Below are positions 52,094 to 61,700 of a stretch of 64,000 nt of DNA, piece after piece; positions within the stretch are counted from its first letter, which is position 1; every line of letters begins with the position of its first letter. Location: the NCBI GenBank assembly GCA_041390105.1, contig JAWKQO010000006.1, positions 6,829-70,828 of the forward strand. The letters run 5' to 3'. A program made the position numbers and the translations under genes. Under the pieces are notes generated by a model, which had not been told where the DNA came from, made no database searches, and saw only the letters and a program-made list of their open reading frames with translations. The DNA comes from Gemmatimonadota bacterium. GTDB lineage: Bacteria; Gemmatimonadota; Gemmatimonadetes; Longimicrobiales; Gaopeijiaceae.

Positions 52094-52200
52094 CGTGATG
52101 CTCGCGATCCCAACTGGTGGCCGTGCTGCAGGGACCACCGTCGGAGCCCGTCGAGGTGCGGAGGCGCAGCGGCTCCGAGTGGTCGGCAAGGGCCACCCCC

Positions 52201-52228
52201 GGGGCTGGCCGCCGGCACGGCCAGCCCC
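52201..52228 (+). promoter_or_regulatory. Strong hairpin in the serine hydrolase leader
   Basis: Perfect 11-bp arms GGGGCTGGCCG and CGGCCAGCCCC with a 6-base loop, ending 55 bp before the ATG at 52284. It is G+C-rich like REP-type elements and attenuators. No T-tract follows, so simple intrinsic termination is less likely. Confidence 0.5.
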
Positions 52229-52283
52229 TACGCTCTGCAGGACCCGACTCCGTCGTTTCGAGTCCTCACCCAAGGAGCGCCGC

Positions 52284-53786
52284 ATGGCCCCGCCCACGTG
52301 CCTCGCGGGCCGACGCCCGAGCTTCTCCTTCAGCACGCGCTCTGCGGCCCTGATCCTGCTCGCGGCCTGCGCGCCCCCTCCCGGCGAACGCACCCCCGTC
52401 ATCGCCGAGACCGCCGTCACGGCTTCCTCCACCCTCGCCGACAGCCTCGCATCCTGGTACGCGCTCGGCCTGAACGCGCACCATCTGTGCGCCGGCCTCT
52501 GGGTCGTGGGTCGAGACCACAGCCGCACGGCCGAGGCCGTAATCGCCGAAGACATCTCCCGCTTCCCAGCGTTCCGGTGGGGCGCAGACTACACCTTCGG
52601 CGTAGACGAGGCTCGCCATGTCGCCACGGTGAGCCAGCCCGGGATCGGTTCCCGGTCGGCCCGCTACAGTGGCGATCAGGGCTGCGCCATCCTGCCGGAG
52701 GGGAACGAGCGCGTTGCGTTCACTCCGGTCGCGCTCCCGGTACTCCCCGACCCGTCCACTCAGCAGTGGCCGACTGGCGACCGGAACGCCGAGGGCAGCT
52801 TCCCGGAGGTCGACCAGGAACGCTTGGACCGTGCGTTGCTGCGCGCCTTCGACGACCCCGCCCTCGAGGTGCCCCAGAACACGCGAGGGCTCGTAGTGGT
52901 GTATCGGGGAAAGATCGTCGCCGAGCGCTACACCGAAGGCTGGGGGCCCTACACGCCGCAACTCAGCTGGTCGATGGGCAAGTCCATCGCCGCCGCGCTG
53001 ACGGGGGTGATGGTGGCGTCGGGGGCCTACGGGCTCGACGACCGCCCGCCCATCGCGCTGTGGGAAGGAGAGCTCGACCCCCGTCGTGAGATCCGGGTGC
53101 GCGACCTCCTGCACATGTCGAGCGGGCTGGATTTCGACAACTTCGGCCTCCTGCCCGACCGCTCCTACACGGCGGCCAACGAGCACTTCCGTATCTACTT
53201 CGACGCGGTGGACGTGGCGGTCCACTCGATGGACCAGCCGCTGCGGTTCCCGCCGGGTCAGGTGTGGCGCTACCGGAACTCGGACCCGCTCAACTTGATG
53301 GCCGCCGCGCGGGCCGTGCTCGAGGATCGAGGCGAGGACTGGCTGACGTTTCCCACGCGGACGCTCTTCCAACGCATCGGCATGCGCAGCATGGTGCTGG
53401 AGACCGATGTGTACGGGAACTTCATCATCACCGGCTTCGACTACGGGGGGTCGCGCGACTGGGCCCGCTTCGGCCTGCTGCACTTGCAGGACGGCGTCTG
53501 GAACGGAGAACGCATCCTGCCGGAAGGGTGGACCGATTTCGTGTCCACACCTGCGCCCGGGGATCCGTCCGAAGGGTACGGTGGGCTGTTCTGGTTGAAC
53601 CGAGGCGGAACGCTGAGCCGAGTGCCGGCCGACGCGTACTGGGCGGCGGGCTACATGGGCCAGCGCGCGATGATCATTCCTTCGCGCGACGTGGTGATCG
53701 TCCGACAGGGACCGAGCCCGTCGGCCTTCGACCCCTACTTCAACGACGTGGTCGGGGACATCCTGGACGCAATCGGGACGCGCTAG
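52284..53786 (+). CDS. Secreted serine hydrolase, beta-lactamase/esterase fold
   Basis: The 500-residue lipoprotein-type protein has a signal ending LLAAC; AAGGAG precedes ATG 52284. The C-terminal ~330 residues form a class C beta-lactamase-like domain: nucleophile in S230-M-G-K233, Y330-R-N332 as the second motif and GYMGQ near the third strand. About 150 extra N-terminal residues precede it. The family includes esterases, D-aminopeptidases and penicillin-binding relatives; nothing shows antibiotic resistance. It is divergent from the barrel operon and probably expressed singly, with a strong hairpin in its leader. Confidence 0.87.
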   Translation: MAPPTCLAGRRPSFSFSTRSAALILLAACAPPPGERTPVIAETAVTASSTLADSLASWYALGLNAHHLCAGLWVVGRDHSRTAEAVIAEDISRFPAFRWGADYTFGVDEARHVATVSQPGIGSRSARYSGDQGCAILPEGNERVAFTPVALPVLPDPSTQQWPTGDRNAEGSFPEVDQERLDRALLRAFDDPALEVPQNTRGLVVVYRGKIVAERYTEGWGPYTPQLSWSMGKSIAAALTGVMVASGAYGLDDRPPIALWEGELDPRREIRVRDLLHMSSGLDFDNFGLLPDRSYTAANEHFRIYFDAVDVAVHSMDQPLRFPPGQVWRYRNSDPLNLMAAARAVLEDRGEDWLTFPTRTLFQRIGMRSMVLETDVYGNFIITGFDYGGSRDWARFGLLHLQDGVWNGERILPEGWTDFVSTPAPGDPSEGYGGLFWLNRGGTLSRVPADAYWAAGYMGQRAMIIPSRDVVIVRQGPSPSAFDPYFNDVVGDILDAIGTR

Positions 53787-53788
53787 GT

Positions 53789-53839
53789 AGCGACTGCCGT
53801 CCTGAACGCCGCGGTCAGCGCAGGCCGGACGGAGTCGCT
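53789..53839. terminator. Long bulged hairpin between convergent genes
   Basis: AGCGACT(G)CCGTCC (53789-53802) pairs with GGACGGAGTCGCT (53827-53839), giving about 13 bp with one bulge around a 24-base loop. It starts right after the serine hydrolase stop and faces the phosphodiesterase stop, so it probably serves both. No T-run is present. Confidence 0.5.
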
Positions 53840-53846
53840 GGCCACC

Positions 53847-54800
53847 CTAGTGCGCCGCCAACCCGACCACGTGTCCGTCCAGCTGCCACGCCGGATCGGT
53901 CTCGATGCCCAGGTGGGCGAGCGCCGTGACCGCAACGTCGACGATCTCGACCTGACCCACCGGAGATCCCTTCACAGTTGAAGACCCGGACGCCAGATAG
54001 AAGATCGTCCGCTCCTCGGGCGTGTCGCCGCCGTGGCCTCCAGTGACCAGGCGTCCGTGATCCGTGCTGACCAAGACCAGCCAATCCTCCGATGGGTAGG
54101 TCCTGCGGTCGCGAACGGCGCGCACCAGCGCGCCAACCTGTGAGTCCGCGAGTACGATTGCGTCCCTGTACTCATCCCCGATCGCGCCGGTCTCGTGACT
54201 GACCTCGTCGGGTGTGCCCAGGTACACGAACAGCGCATCGGGGTCGCCGCTCTGGAGCGCCTCGATGGTCAGTCGCACGCTTTCGGAATCTCCCTGCGGC
54301 CAGCCGACTTTGTACCCGTCCAGGACGTGCTTCACGTCGATGGCGTCGCTCAGGGTGGGCTGCCCATCGTCAGCGTAGACCAGGGGCAACCAGTCCGCCA
54401 CGGCGAACGTCGAGAGCTCCGGCCGCACCTGCTCGATACGCGTGAGAAAGTCGGGATACGCACCGTAGTTCTTGCCCACGAACTCGTTGTCGGTCACGCC
54501 GTGCTTGTCGGACCAGACTCCGGTCAGCAGGGAGGACCACCCCGGACCACTCACGGAGGGGAACCCCGTTCGTGCGGTGGCGGTGAACGTCCCTTCGGCG
54601 GCCAGTGCATCGAGGTTGGGTGTGGCGACCTCGGCCAGCACGTCTGGCCGCACACCGTCGATCCCGATGACCAACACCTTGGGCATGCGTGCAATCGGGG
54701 CCTCGGGCTCCCCACTGCCGCAGGCCGTCAGCGCCGAGAGAAGGAGGCATGCGGCCAGCGCGGGCCGAGACGTCCGAACCATCCGATCGCTCCGGGTCAT
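53847..54800 (-). CDS. Type I phosphodiesterase/nucleotide pyrophosphatase family lipoprotein
   Basis: The 317-residue protein has a signal ending LTAC. The alkaline-phosphatase-superfamily core is visible: metal Asp in IGIDGVRPD, the nucleophile region FPSVSGPGWSSLLTG (Ser/Thr), GTPDEVSHETG with Asp and His ligands, STDHGRLVTGGHGG with Asp-His and a further His. It should hydrolyse phosphodiester or phosphomonoester bonds in the periplasm. The length is short but complete for bacterial members. ATG 54800 or 54782 could be the start. It lies 53 bp downstream of the amidohydrolase on the same strand. Confidence 0.88.
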   Translation of the reverse strand: MTRSDRMVRTSRPALAACLLLSALTACGSGEPEAPIARMPKVLVIGIDGVRPDVLAEVATPNLDALAAEGTFTATARTGFPSVSGPGWSSLLTGVWSDKHGVTDNEFVGKNYGAYPDFLTRIEQVRPELSTFAVADWLPLVYADDGQPTLSDAIDVKHVLDGYKVGWPQGDSESVRLTIEALQSGDPDALFVYLGTPDEVSHETGAIGDEYRDAIVLADSQVGALVRAVRDRRTYPSEDWLVLVSTDHGRLVTGGHGGDTPEERTIFYLASGSSTVKGSPVGQVEIVDVAVTALAHLGIETDPAWQLDGHVVGLAAH

Positions 54801-54853
54801 CTCGTCGTCCTATCGAGGATTGGTACGCAGCGGTCGGCCGGAAACCTCTCGCC

Positions 54854-56281
54854 TCAACTGATCCCCACGCGCCCCTTCACGTCGTCCAGGAGCTTCTTCG
54901 AATCGAATCCAATCCCGTCCTTGAAGACCGTGACCACGTCCTTGATCACGGCCGGGTCGCCGGTGAGGTCGCCGCGAATCAACACGAGATCAGCCGTCTT
55001 GCCCGCCTCGATCGAACCCAGCTCACCGTCCACGCCCAGGATCCTGGCGCCGTTGAGGCTCATGATCTGAACCGCCTCCTCCGGGCTGAAGCCCGCTTCA
55101 CGCAGGAGCTCGAAGTTGCGCTGATCGCCGTAGCCGGGAAGCGCCCCACCGTTCCCGGTCGGATCGACGCCCGCTGCCAGCAGTCCCCCCATCGCCACGA
55201 ACTTGCGCTCGTAGGCCATGGCCTTCTGGAAGGCCTCTGGCGAAAACGCCGCGTTGGGGCTGGAATCGATCTGCTCGCGCGCCTTCAGGTAGTCCGTGCG
55301 CACTTCGGGAGCCATGGCCTCCAGCGCACGGGGATCCTTCGTGGGTCGGTTCGGCACGAACAGCTCGTAGACCGCCAGCGTCGACGTCATGGGCACGTTG
55401 TGGTCGATCATGAGCCGGAACGTATTCGCTACCTCCGGTCCATCGATGTCTACATTGACGGCGTGCTGCATGAACGTCATCGGACACTCGCTCTGCTTCT
55501 TGCTCGGGTCGTAGTCCGAGTTCGTGAAGAGTCCGTGCTCGATGTTGTCGATACCGAGACCCACCGCTTCGGTGAAGCTGATCGAGCAGATATGGCCGGT
55601 GACCTTCATTCCGAGCTTGTGGGCCTCGTCGATGGCGGCCTGGAACTGCTCGTATCCGATGTTGGTGTACGCTTTGAGCCACGTGGCCCCCTCGTCCGAC
55701 CAGTACCGAACAAATCGGCGCGCCTCTTCGGGCGTGTCGATGAGCGTCATCGTGGTGATGCCGTCACCACCCGTGATGTACGGCGCGGTGATGTGGATGC
55801 GTGGCCCCGGCCAATTCCCACGCTCGATCTCCGCCTTCATGTTGAGCTCGGAATAGGGCGCCCTGCTTCCCGTGGTCCGAACCGTCGTGACCCCCGAGCC
55901 GAGGTAGAGGCGAGGTGCGCTGTAGACCAGCGTAGCGCCCCGTCCCCCGGCGGCCGTGTAGTACAGATGGTCGTGCAGTCCCATCATGCCCGGAATCAGG
56001 GTGTGGCCCGAACCGTCCACGGTGTGCGCGCCCGAGGGCACCCGCACGGAGCCGGCCGGCCCGAGCGCTGCGATCCGCCTGCCCTCCAGCACCACGGTCT
56101 GCCCACGGCGCGCGGGCGCTCCGGTCCCGTCGATGACCGTCACGTTGGTGATCGCGACCACGGGCGCCTCCACCGCGATGTAGGGGCGCATCTGCTCCGA
56201 GAACTGCCGTTGGGCAGCCAACGGGGCTGCACACACACCAATCAAAAGCCCTGCGGCGAGGCTACGGGTGAGGCGGGTCAT
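54854..56281 (-). CDS. Secreted amidohydrolase family protein
   Basis: The 475-residue protein begins MTRLTRSLAAGLLIGV, with a cleavage site near PLAAQ. The amidohydrolase barrel is marked by VTVIDGTG, the metal H-x-H in GLHDHLYY, a probable Lys in WLKAYTNIG, His in TGHICS and NIEHGLF, and a possible metal Asp in AGVDPTGN. The C-terminus returns to the small beta-domain (LGSIEAGKTADLVLIRGD), as in imidazolonepropionase/prolidase-like enzymes. The substrate is unknown. ATG 56281 was chosen for the signal peptide. It is 64 bp downstream of the multicopper oxidase, probably in one transcript with the phosphodiesterase. Confidence 0.9.
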   Translation of the reverse strand: MTRLTRSLAAGLLIGVCAAPLAAQRQFSEQMRPYIAVEAPVVAITNVTVIDGTGAPARRGQTVVLEGRRIAALGPAGSVRVPSGAHTVDGSGHTLIPGMMGLHDHLYYTAAGGRGATLVYSAPRLYLGSGVTTVRTTGSRAPYSELNMKAEIERGNWPGPRIHITAPYITGGDGITTMTLIDTPEEARRFVRYWSDEGATWLKAYTNIGYEQFQAAIDEAHKLGMKVTGHICSISFTEAVGLGIDNIEHGLFTNSDYDPSKKQSECPMTFMQHAVNVDIDGPEVANTFRLMIDHNVPMTSTLAVYELFVPNRPTKDPRALEAMAPEVRTDYLKAREQIDSSPNAAFSPEAFQKAMAYERKFVAMGGLLAAGVDPTGNGGALPGYGDQRNFELLREAGFSPEEAVQIMSLNGARILGVDGELGSIEAGKTADLVLIRGDLTGDPAVIKDVVTVFKDGIGFDSKKLLDDVKGRVGIS

Positions 56282-56345
56282 GGCAGGGTCCTCAGGCTGC
56301 GGGTGAAGGGCGGCCAATGTAGCGTGGCGGCAAGGCGAGCCGCAC

Positions 56346-58571
56346 CTACCTGACCCGGAAGACGCTGTGCATCCCGGACTCCAAGTGCTCGGAGATGTGG
56401 CAATGCATCATCCAATCCCCTGGGTTGGACAGCTCCAGCAGCAGATCCACGGTGGCACCGACCGGAACCAGGACCGTGTCCTTCCACACGAGATTCTCGT
56501 TCGGCATCCCGTTCACCGAGAGTACCAGAAAGCGCTGCCCGTGGATGTGCAGGGGGTGCTGCATGGCGTGGAAGGAGCGCCGCTCGTTGGTCACCCGGAT
56601 CTTCCGGACCTCCCCCAGGGGAAAGTCCCAGCCGATGTCCATCCCTTCACGCCCCGTCACCGGATCCCGCAGGATCCAGCGCACCTCCGCTGCGGTGGCG
56701 TTCCAGTTCATCATCGGCATGGTCCCGGACCACTCGATCGGGTGGAAATAGGCTGAATCCACCCGCATCAGCCGCTCCACCACGAACGGCAGGTCCTGTC
56801 GCTCCATGGTCATGACCAGCTCATGGTCGACGGGCCGGTCGAACGCGGAGCGGTAGCGGTCGATGTCTTCCTGCACGAACAGGTGCTCCCGAAGCGCTCC
56901 GAACACGCCCGTCAGATCGGGGGTGGCGTTGCCCTCCGCCACCGTGACCGCGCCGAGCGTGTCCACCTCCGCGAAGAAGCGGCCACCCAGGTGGTCCATG
57001 CCCGTGACGCGATTCTCGAGCGGAAGAGTCCCGGTTTGGGGGAAGCGCACGTGCACGATGGCCCGCTCGGCCGGAGCCAGCACCACGCTCTCGGACCAGG
57101 CCTCGCGCTCGTAGAGCCCGATGTCGGAGCCCACGACCTTCATGGGCGCGCCCCCGAACGAGAGATTGAACGTGCGGGTGTTGGACACGTTGGTGAGGAA
57201 GAAGCGCACCACTTCCCCCCGCTCCACGGTGAGACGGTAGTCGGGCTCGCCATTGAGCAGAAACACGTTGCCGAAGCGCCCCATGAGCGCATCGTTGGCG
57301 CGCTCCCTCCCGAAGGGCACGAGGGCATCGCCGTTCATCAACACGTCGTCCAGCACGACCACTTCCTCGCGGTGCGCCGGTGCGAAGTAGTCGGCCCGGG
57401 CCGGGCGCACCATGAGGTTGCCTGCAAGCCCCAGGTCCTTGAGCAGGTCCTCCCGGTGATGGGGGTGATACCAGTAGATGCCCGGGTCGGGCACGTGGAT
57501 GGTGTACGTGAAGTCTCCGCCGGGCGGCACGAGCTCCTGCGTCACATGGGGGACGCCATCGGACGCGTTGTCGATACGGATGCCGTGCCAGTGGACCGTG
57601 GTCGGCCAGTCGATGCGGTTGCTGAACCGCACCGTGACGGTGGCCGCTTCATCCACCTGGATGAGCGGCCCCGGGATCTGGCCATTGAACCCATACACGA
57701 TGTGGGTGCCACCGCGCAGGCGCCGCCGCACATAGGTGGCCGTCAACTCCAGCGTGTCCCCGTCCGCCAGACGGACCAACTCACGGGGGCGCACCCACGG
57801 CACGCGTTCGGGATCGTTCACGCTCGGCAGGAACGGAGTCGCATCCGGCGCCTCCAACTCCATGAGCGCGGGCAGCATGGTGATCCCAGCCGGCATCGGG
57901 GGGCGCAACCATCCGTCCCCGCCGGTGTGCGTGTGGTGCATCCCGTCCATCCCCGTCATCCCACCGGGGTCCTTCCCTACATCGATGCCACCCGCCCCTA
58001 CGAGGTACTCCATCATGTCGGCGGGATACATGCGCGTGGAGGGAGATTGTCCACGCAGGACCAGTCTCCCCGTGCGCTCGGGCAGGTCAGCCGCCGGCTC
58101 CGCGCTCACCAACAGCACGAACTTGTCCAGGTCGATCACGCCCAGGTCGGTGCGGCCATTCCCGACCGGGCCCAGGCGAACCTCCGGGTAGAACGTCGGC
58201 GTGGTGAGCCAGGCCACATAGGTCGTGTATGCCCGGCCGTCCGGAGCTGCGCCCAGTTCCTGCGGACCCGGGAGCCCCGCGACCTCCAGCGTGGCCCGGT
58301 AGCGCACGTGACCATCCACGTTCACGGCCACCGTAAAGGGAGAGGGCGCGAAGCGCAGATCCACCCGGGCCCGGATGTCCCGGCCCAGCGTGACCGGCGC
58401 GGTGAGCACCATGCAGTAGAGATCCGCCGAGCCGCTGGCCTCCGTCGGCTCTCCCGCACAGGGGTCCGGCGAGCGACCCGGGAATGGCGCCTCCTGGGCC
58501 GCCCCCCCCACGGGGACGGCCAGGCCCAGGAGCAGGGCGAGCCAGGGGTAGGCGTGGCGAAATCGGGCCAT
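56346..58571 (-). CDS. Secreted multicopper oxidase
   Basis: The 741-residue protein has a signal ending near VGGAAQ. After a ~250-residue N-terminal extension come the cupredoxin domains with all four copper motifs: HWHGIRID, YWYHPHHR, HPLHIHGQRF and MHCHISEHLESGMHS, the last with an axial Met. A Met/His-rich stretch (GMTGMDGMHHTHTGG) in the extension may bind extra copper, as in CueO-like enzymes. It should oxidise phenolic or metal substrates with O2 in the periplasm. It is longer than usual because of the extension. It is divergent from the large orphan gene across 157 bp, and no gene is visible in that gap. Confidence 0.93.
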   Translation of the reverse strand: MARFRHAYPWLALLLGLAVPVGGAAQEAPFPGRSPDPCAGEPTEASGSADLYCMVLTAPVTLGRDIRARVDLRFAPSPFTVAVNVDGHVRYRATLEVAGLPGPQELGAAPDGRAYTTYVAWLTTPTFYPEVRLGPVGNGRTDLGVIDLDKFVLLVSAEPAADLPERTGRLVLRGQSPSTRMYPADMMEYLVGAGGIDVGKDPGGMTGMDGMHHTHTGGDGWLRPPMPAGITMLPALMELEAPDATPFLPSVNDPERVPWVRPRELVRLADGDTLELTATYVRRRLRGGTHIVYGFNGQIPGPLIQVDEAATVTVRFSNRIDWPTTVHWHGIRIDNASDGVPHVTQELVPPGGDFTYTIHVPDPGIYWYHPHHREDLLKDLGLAGNLMVRPARADYFAPAHREEVVVLDDVLMNGDALVPFGRERANDALMGRFGNVFLLNGEPDYRLTVERGEVVRFFLTNVSNTRTFNLSFGGAPMKVVGSDIGLYEREAWSESVVLAPAERAIVHVRFPQTGTLPLENRVTGMDHLGGRFFAEVDTLGAVTVAEGNATPDLTGVFGALREHLFVQEDIDRYRSAFDRPVDHELVMTMERQDLPFVVERLMRVDSAYFHPIEWSGTMPMMNWNATAAEVRWILRDPVTGREGMDIGWDFPLGEVRKIRVTNERRSFHAMQHPLHIHGQRFLVLSVNGMPNENLVWKDTVLVPVGATVDLLLELSNPGDWMMHCHISEHLESGMHSVFRVR

Positions 58572-58728
58572 CGTCGCAAGATAGGGGGCGTGCCGCCGAG
58601 CGGGCCAACCCGGGGCGACGAGCCCCGACGCGCGTCTGATGGCCGGCACCGAGCGTCTTCGCCGCCGCTGTCGCGGAGCGACCGCGAGCGCCGGTTCGTC
58701 CACTGTCCGCCGCAAAGGGAGAGCGCCG

Positions 58729-61700
58729 ATGCGCCCGCACAAGCACGTCGCCCAGAAGCGTGAAACGGGCGCCCGCGCCCGTTTCACCGAGGTGATGGAT
58801 ACCGAGCTCGCGCGCCTGGGCGCCCCTTGGGGCGAGGTGCCGGTGGTCGCCACCACGGAGCTCGAGGTGCTCACCGTCTGGTACTGGAATCCCCTCGCCG
58901 CGCGCTGGGAGTCGCACCGCATCGATCACCACCCCCTCGTGGCCGAGGGCAGCGATCCGGGAGCACCCGAGGGGTGGAACCGGTCGGACCGCGTGGCACT
59001 CGTCACCATCGGGTCCATCGTGCACGTCGTCTTCAAGCGTCAGATCGACGTCGGAGGGGCACCGGTGTTGGGGCTATTCCACGCTCGCTACGGACCCGCC
59101 ACCTCCGGCGGTTCCACTCCGGACGGGCGCCTCCAGCACCTGGGAACGAGCACTCTGGCCGAGCCCCTTCCGCTGGGCAGCCGGGCGGAGGTCGGCTACG
59201 GGCTGCGGGCATTGGCAGCGGAGGACGGCACGCTGCTGGTGTTGCATCCACGTCGGTTGAGCACCTTTGGACAACCGTTCGGGCCCTGGTCACTGCGGCT
59301 CCGTCGCTTCACCCTCGACGGAGCAACCGGTGCTGTGACCTCCGAGACCAGCGAAGTGGTGGGCCCGGGTGGGTTCGATTTCGATGCCCGCCTGGAAGGC
59401 TCGACCTTGCACGTGGTTCACCGGGAGTCACCGGAGGCGTTCCGCATGCCGCTGTTCATGATGGCGGGGGGCCGGAGCCTGACCAGCGGCGCGGATGCGG
59501 ATCCGTTCTTCGAGCCCTTCCAATGGACGCGCCTGGACCTGACGGGCCAACGGGTGCCCGTCCAGGAGTCGCTTCCCGGCGGTGAGCATCCACAGATCCA
59601 GCGCACCACTCCGTTTCTGCTCACCTACGACCGACCTTCGACCCTGACGGTGTCGCTCGATACGCCTCTGCTTCCACTGCCTCCCCGCCGACCGGGGGTG
59701 ATCTTCGTGCCCGGTGTGAACGATACCGTCACCTGGATCCGCGAAGGGACCGCAACGTTCCGCGGGACGCTGCTCAAAGCCGATGCCCGCACGCTGCCCC
59801 GCTCGCTTGCGTCCTTCGCGGCGGTCTCCGCGCTCTGCGAGGACCGTAGCGGCCTGTGGGTGCAGCGCAGCCCGTTCGCGACCAACCCTGTGTTCGTGCT
59901 GGACACCCTACGCGACGACAAGACCCTGCGCGTCGACCTCCTTCACCACCGTGAGCATCTGGGGCTTTACCGTAGCCGGATCCACCTGACCTTGTCCGAA
60001 GGCATCGTATCCGTAGCGGAGCGGGCCTTCGACGTATGGGACATCGGACACCTACAGATCCGTGACTTCGAGGACCTGACGCCTCCCGCCGATGCCGAGC
60101 ACCGTCAGTTCGAGCCGGTGGACGAACTGGTGCCGACCAGAGCCCCGCGCGTGTCGATTCCAGCTCTCACCGCCGACAACACCATCGGAGGAAACCTACG
60201 CGCGGATACGACGCGGACGCCGGTGGGCTTCTTCAGCTACACGGACCTGGGCGACGGCGGCCTCCGGGTGCAGTACGCGCCCGACATCGAGCCGCTGGTC
60301 GATCCGCCACCCATCGAGGACGAGAAGACGTTGCGGCCGGACCAGGTGACGGGTCCACCGATCCCCTGCGACGTGTGGATCGAGCTGACGGGCGCAGGCT
60401 GGCGGCCCGCCGAACTCCCCGGGTACGAGGTGGGCGTGCTGCAAGCACGCCGCTCTCTCGGATCGGCCCTCGAGGTCCCGATCGGCTTCCTGCTGGACAG
60501 CGCCGACATCGTGACCGGGAACGGCGACGCGCCCGACGGAGTGCCCATCGACCCGGCGGACAGCCTGACCATTCCGCAGCTTACCGCAATCGACACGTTC
60601 AGAGCTCGACTGACGCAGCCGCTGGTGCGGACCATCGGGCTGTCGGATGGGACCTCCTGTGACGTGACCCTCTCGCCCGGCGGTCTGGTGGCGGGGGTGG
60701 CCCTCTCGCTGAGCGCCACGTTCCCGACGCCCCCGTCTCAGGTCGGGTGGACCGCTGTCCGCGTGCGCGACCTGCCGGAAGGGTTCACGGGCCCCTTCCC
60801 GGCGCTCGCCGGAGGCGTCCCGGTCGGAACGCCTTTGCCGATGGCGGCGAGCGGCAATCCGGCGACACTGACACCGGACCGGCCCGGGGATTGGCGCATC
60901 TCAGTGTTCACGGCGGCCCCCGACGGTACGACGCTCGCGGCCGGATTCGTGGATGTGCGCCTTCTCGACTCCAGCTATGCGCTGCTCACGGGCCTGTACG
61001 ACGGCATCGCCGAAGGCGAGTGGCATCGGATCGGCGACCTGGAAGCCACGCTGCTGACGTACGACCTCCGCTACGGCGTCGGCGCCATCGGAAACCGTCC
61101 TGTGCGGATCCGCATCGTGCCACGTCTACGACGAGCCACGGAGCTTCGCTTCCGCCGCGGTGAGGCCGGCCAGGGCGTCGTCGACGCGCGTCACCTGCTG
61201 TCCTTCGTCTCGGATGAGATGCAGCTGAAGCATGGCCTGGATCTGCCCTTCCACGTGAACGGATTCGCCGTCACGCTGCCGTACCGTCGTGCCTACACTC
61301 CGGGCATGCTCATGCGTGACACCCGCTTCAGGGACGTTCTCGACGGCCATGCCCTCGATCCCGGGACGGAGACGATCATCCGGGACGAGGTGGAGCGTCA
61401 TGCGGGAATCGGGTGCAAGCCCATCGGAGACGGCGCCATCGACCCGTTGGACGTCGAGGTGGACCTCTCGCTCACAGCCGGGGCCATCACGGTCACCGCG
61501 ATCCTGTTGGCGCTCACCCTGATCGGAGCGGCGGCCGCCGTTGCGGCGATCACATACTTTCTGGCCGGGATCGCCGCGGCGATGGCGGTGGGGATCGCTG
61601 GACTGGCCCTCGCGTTGGTGTTGACCGTCGCGCTCACCATCTACATCGCGATCACGGTGCCGAAGGTGGTCGCGGACTTCGCCGAAGACCAGGTGAGTGC

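Noticed and set aside
52284..53786. Possible antibiotic-resistance beta-lactamase
   Set aside because: It has S-M-G-K and Y-R-N motifs but a long N-terminal extension and no resistance context; the fold is shared by many esterases and peptidases.
56823..58763. Long plus-strand open frame opposite the multicopper oxidase
   Set aside because: The His/Arg/Val-rich translation has no domain; the opposite strand carries all copper motifs.
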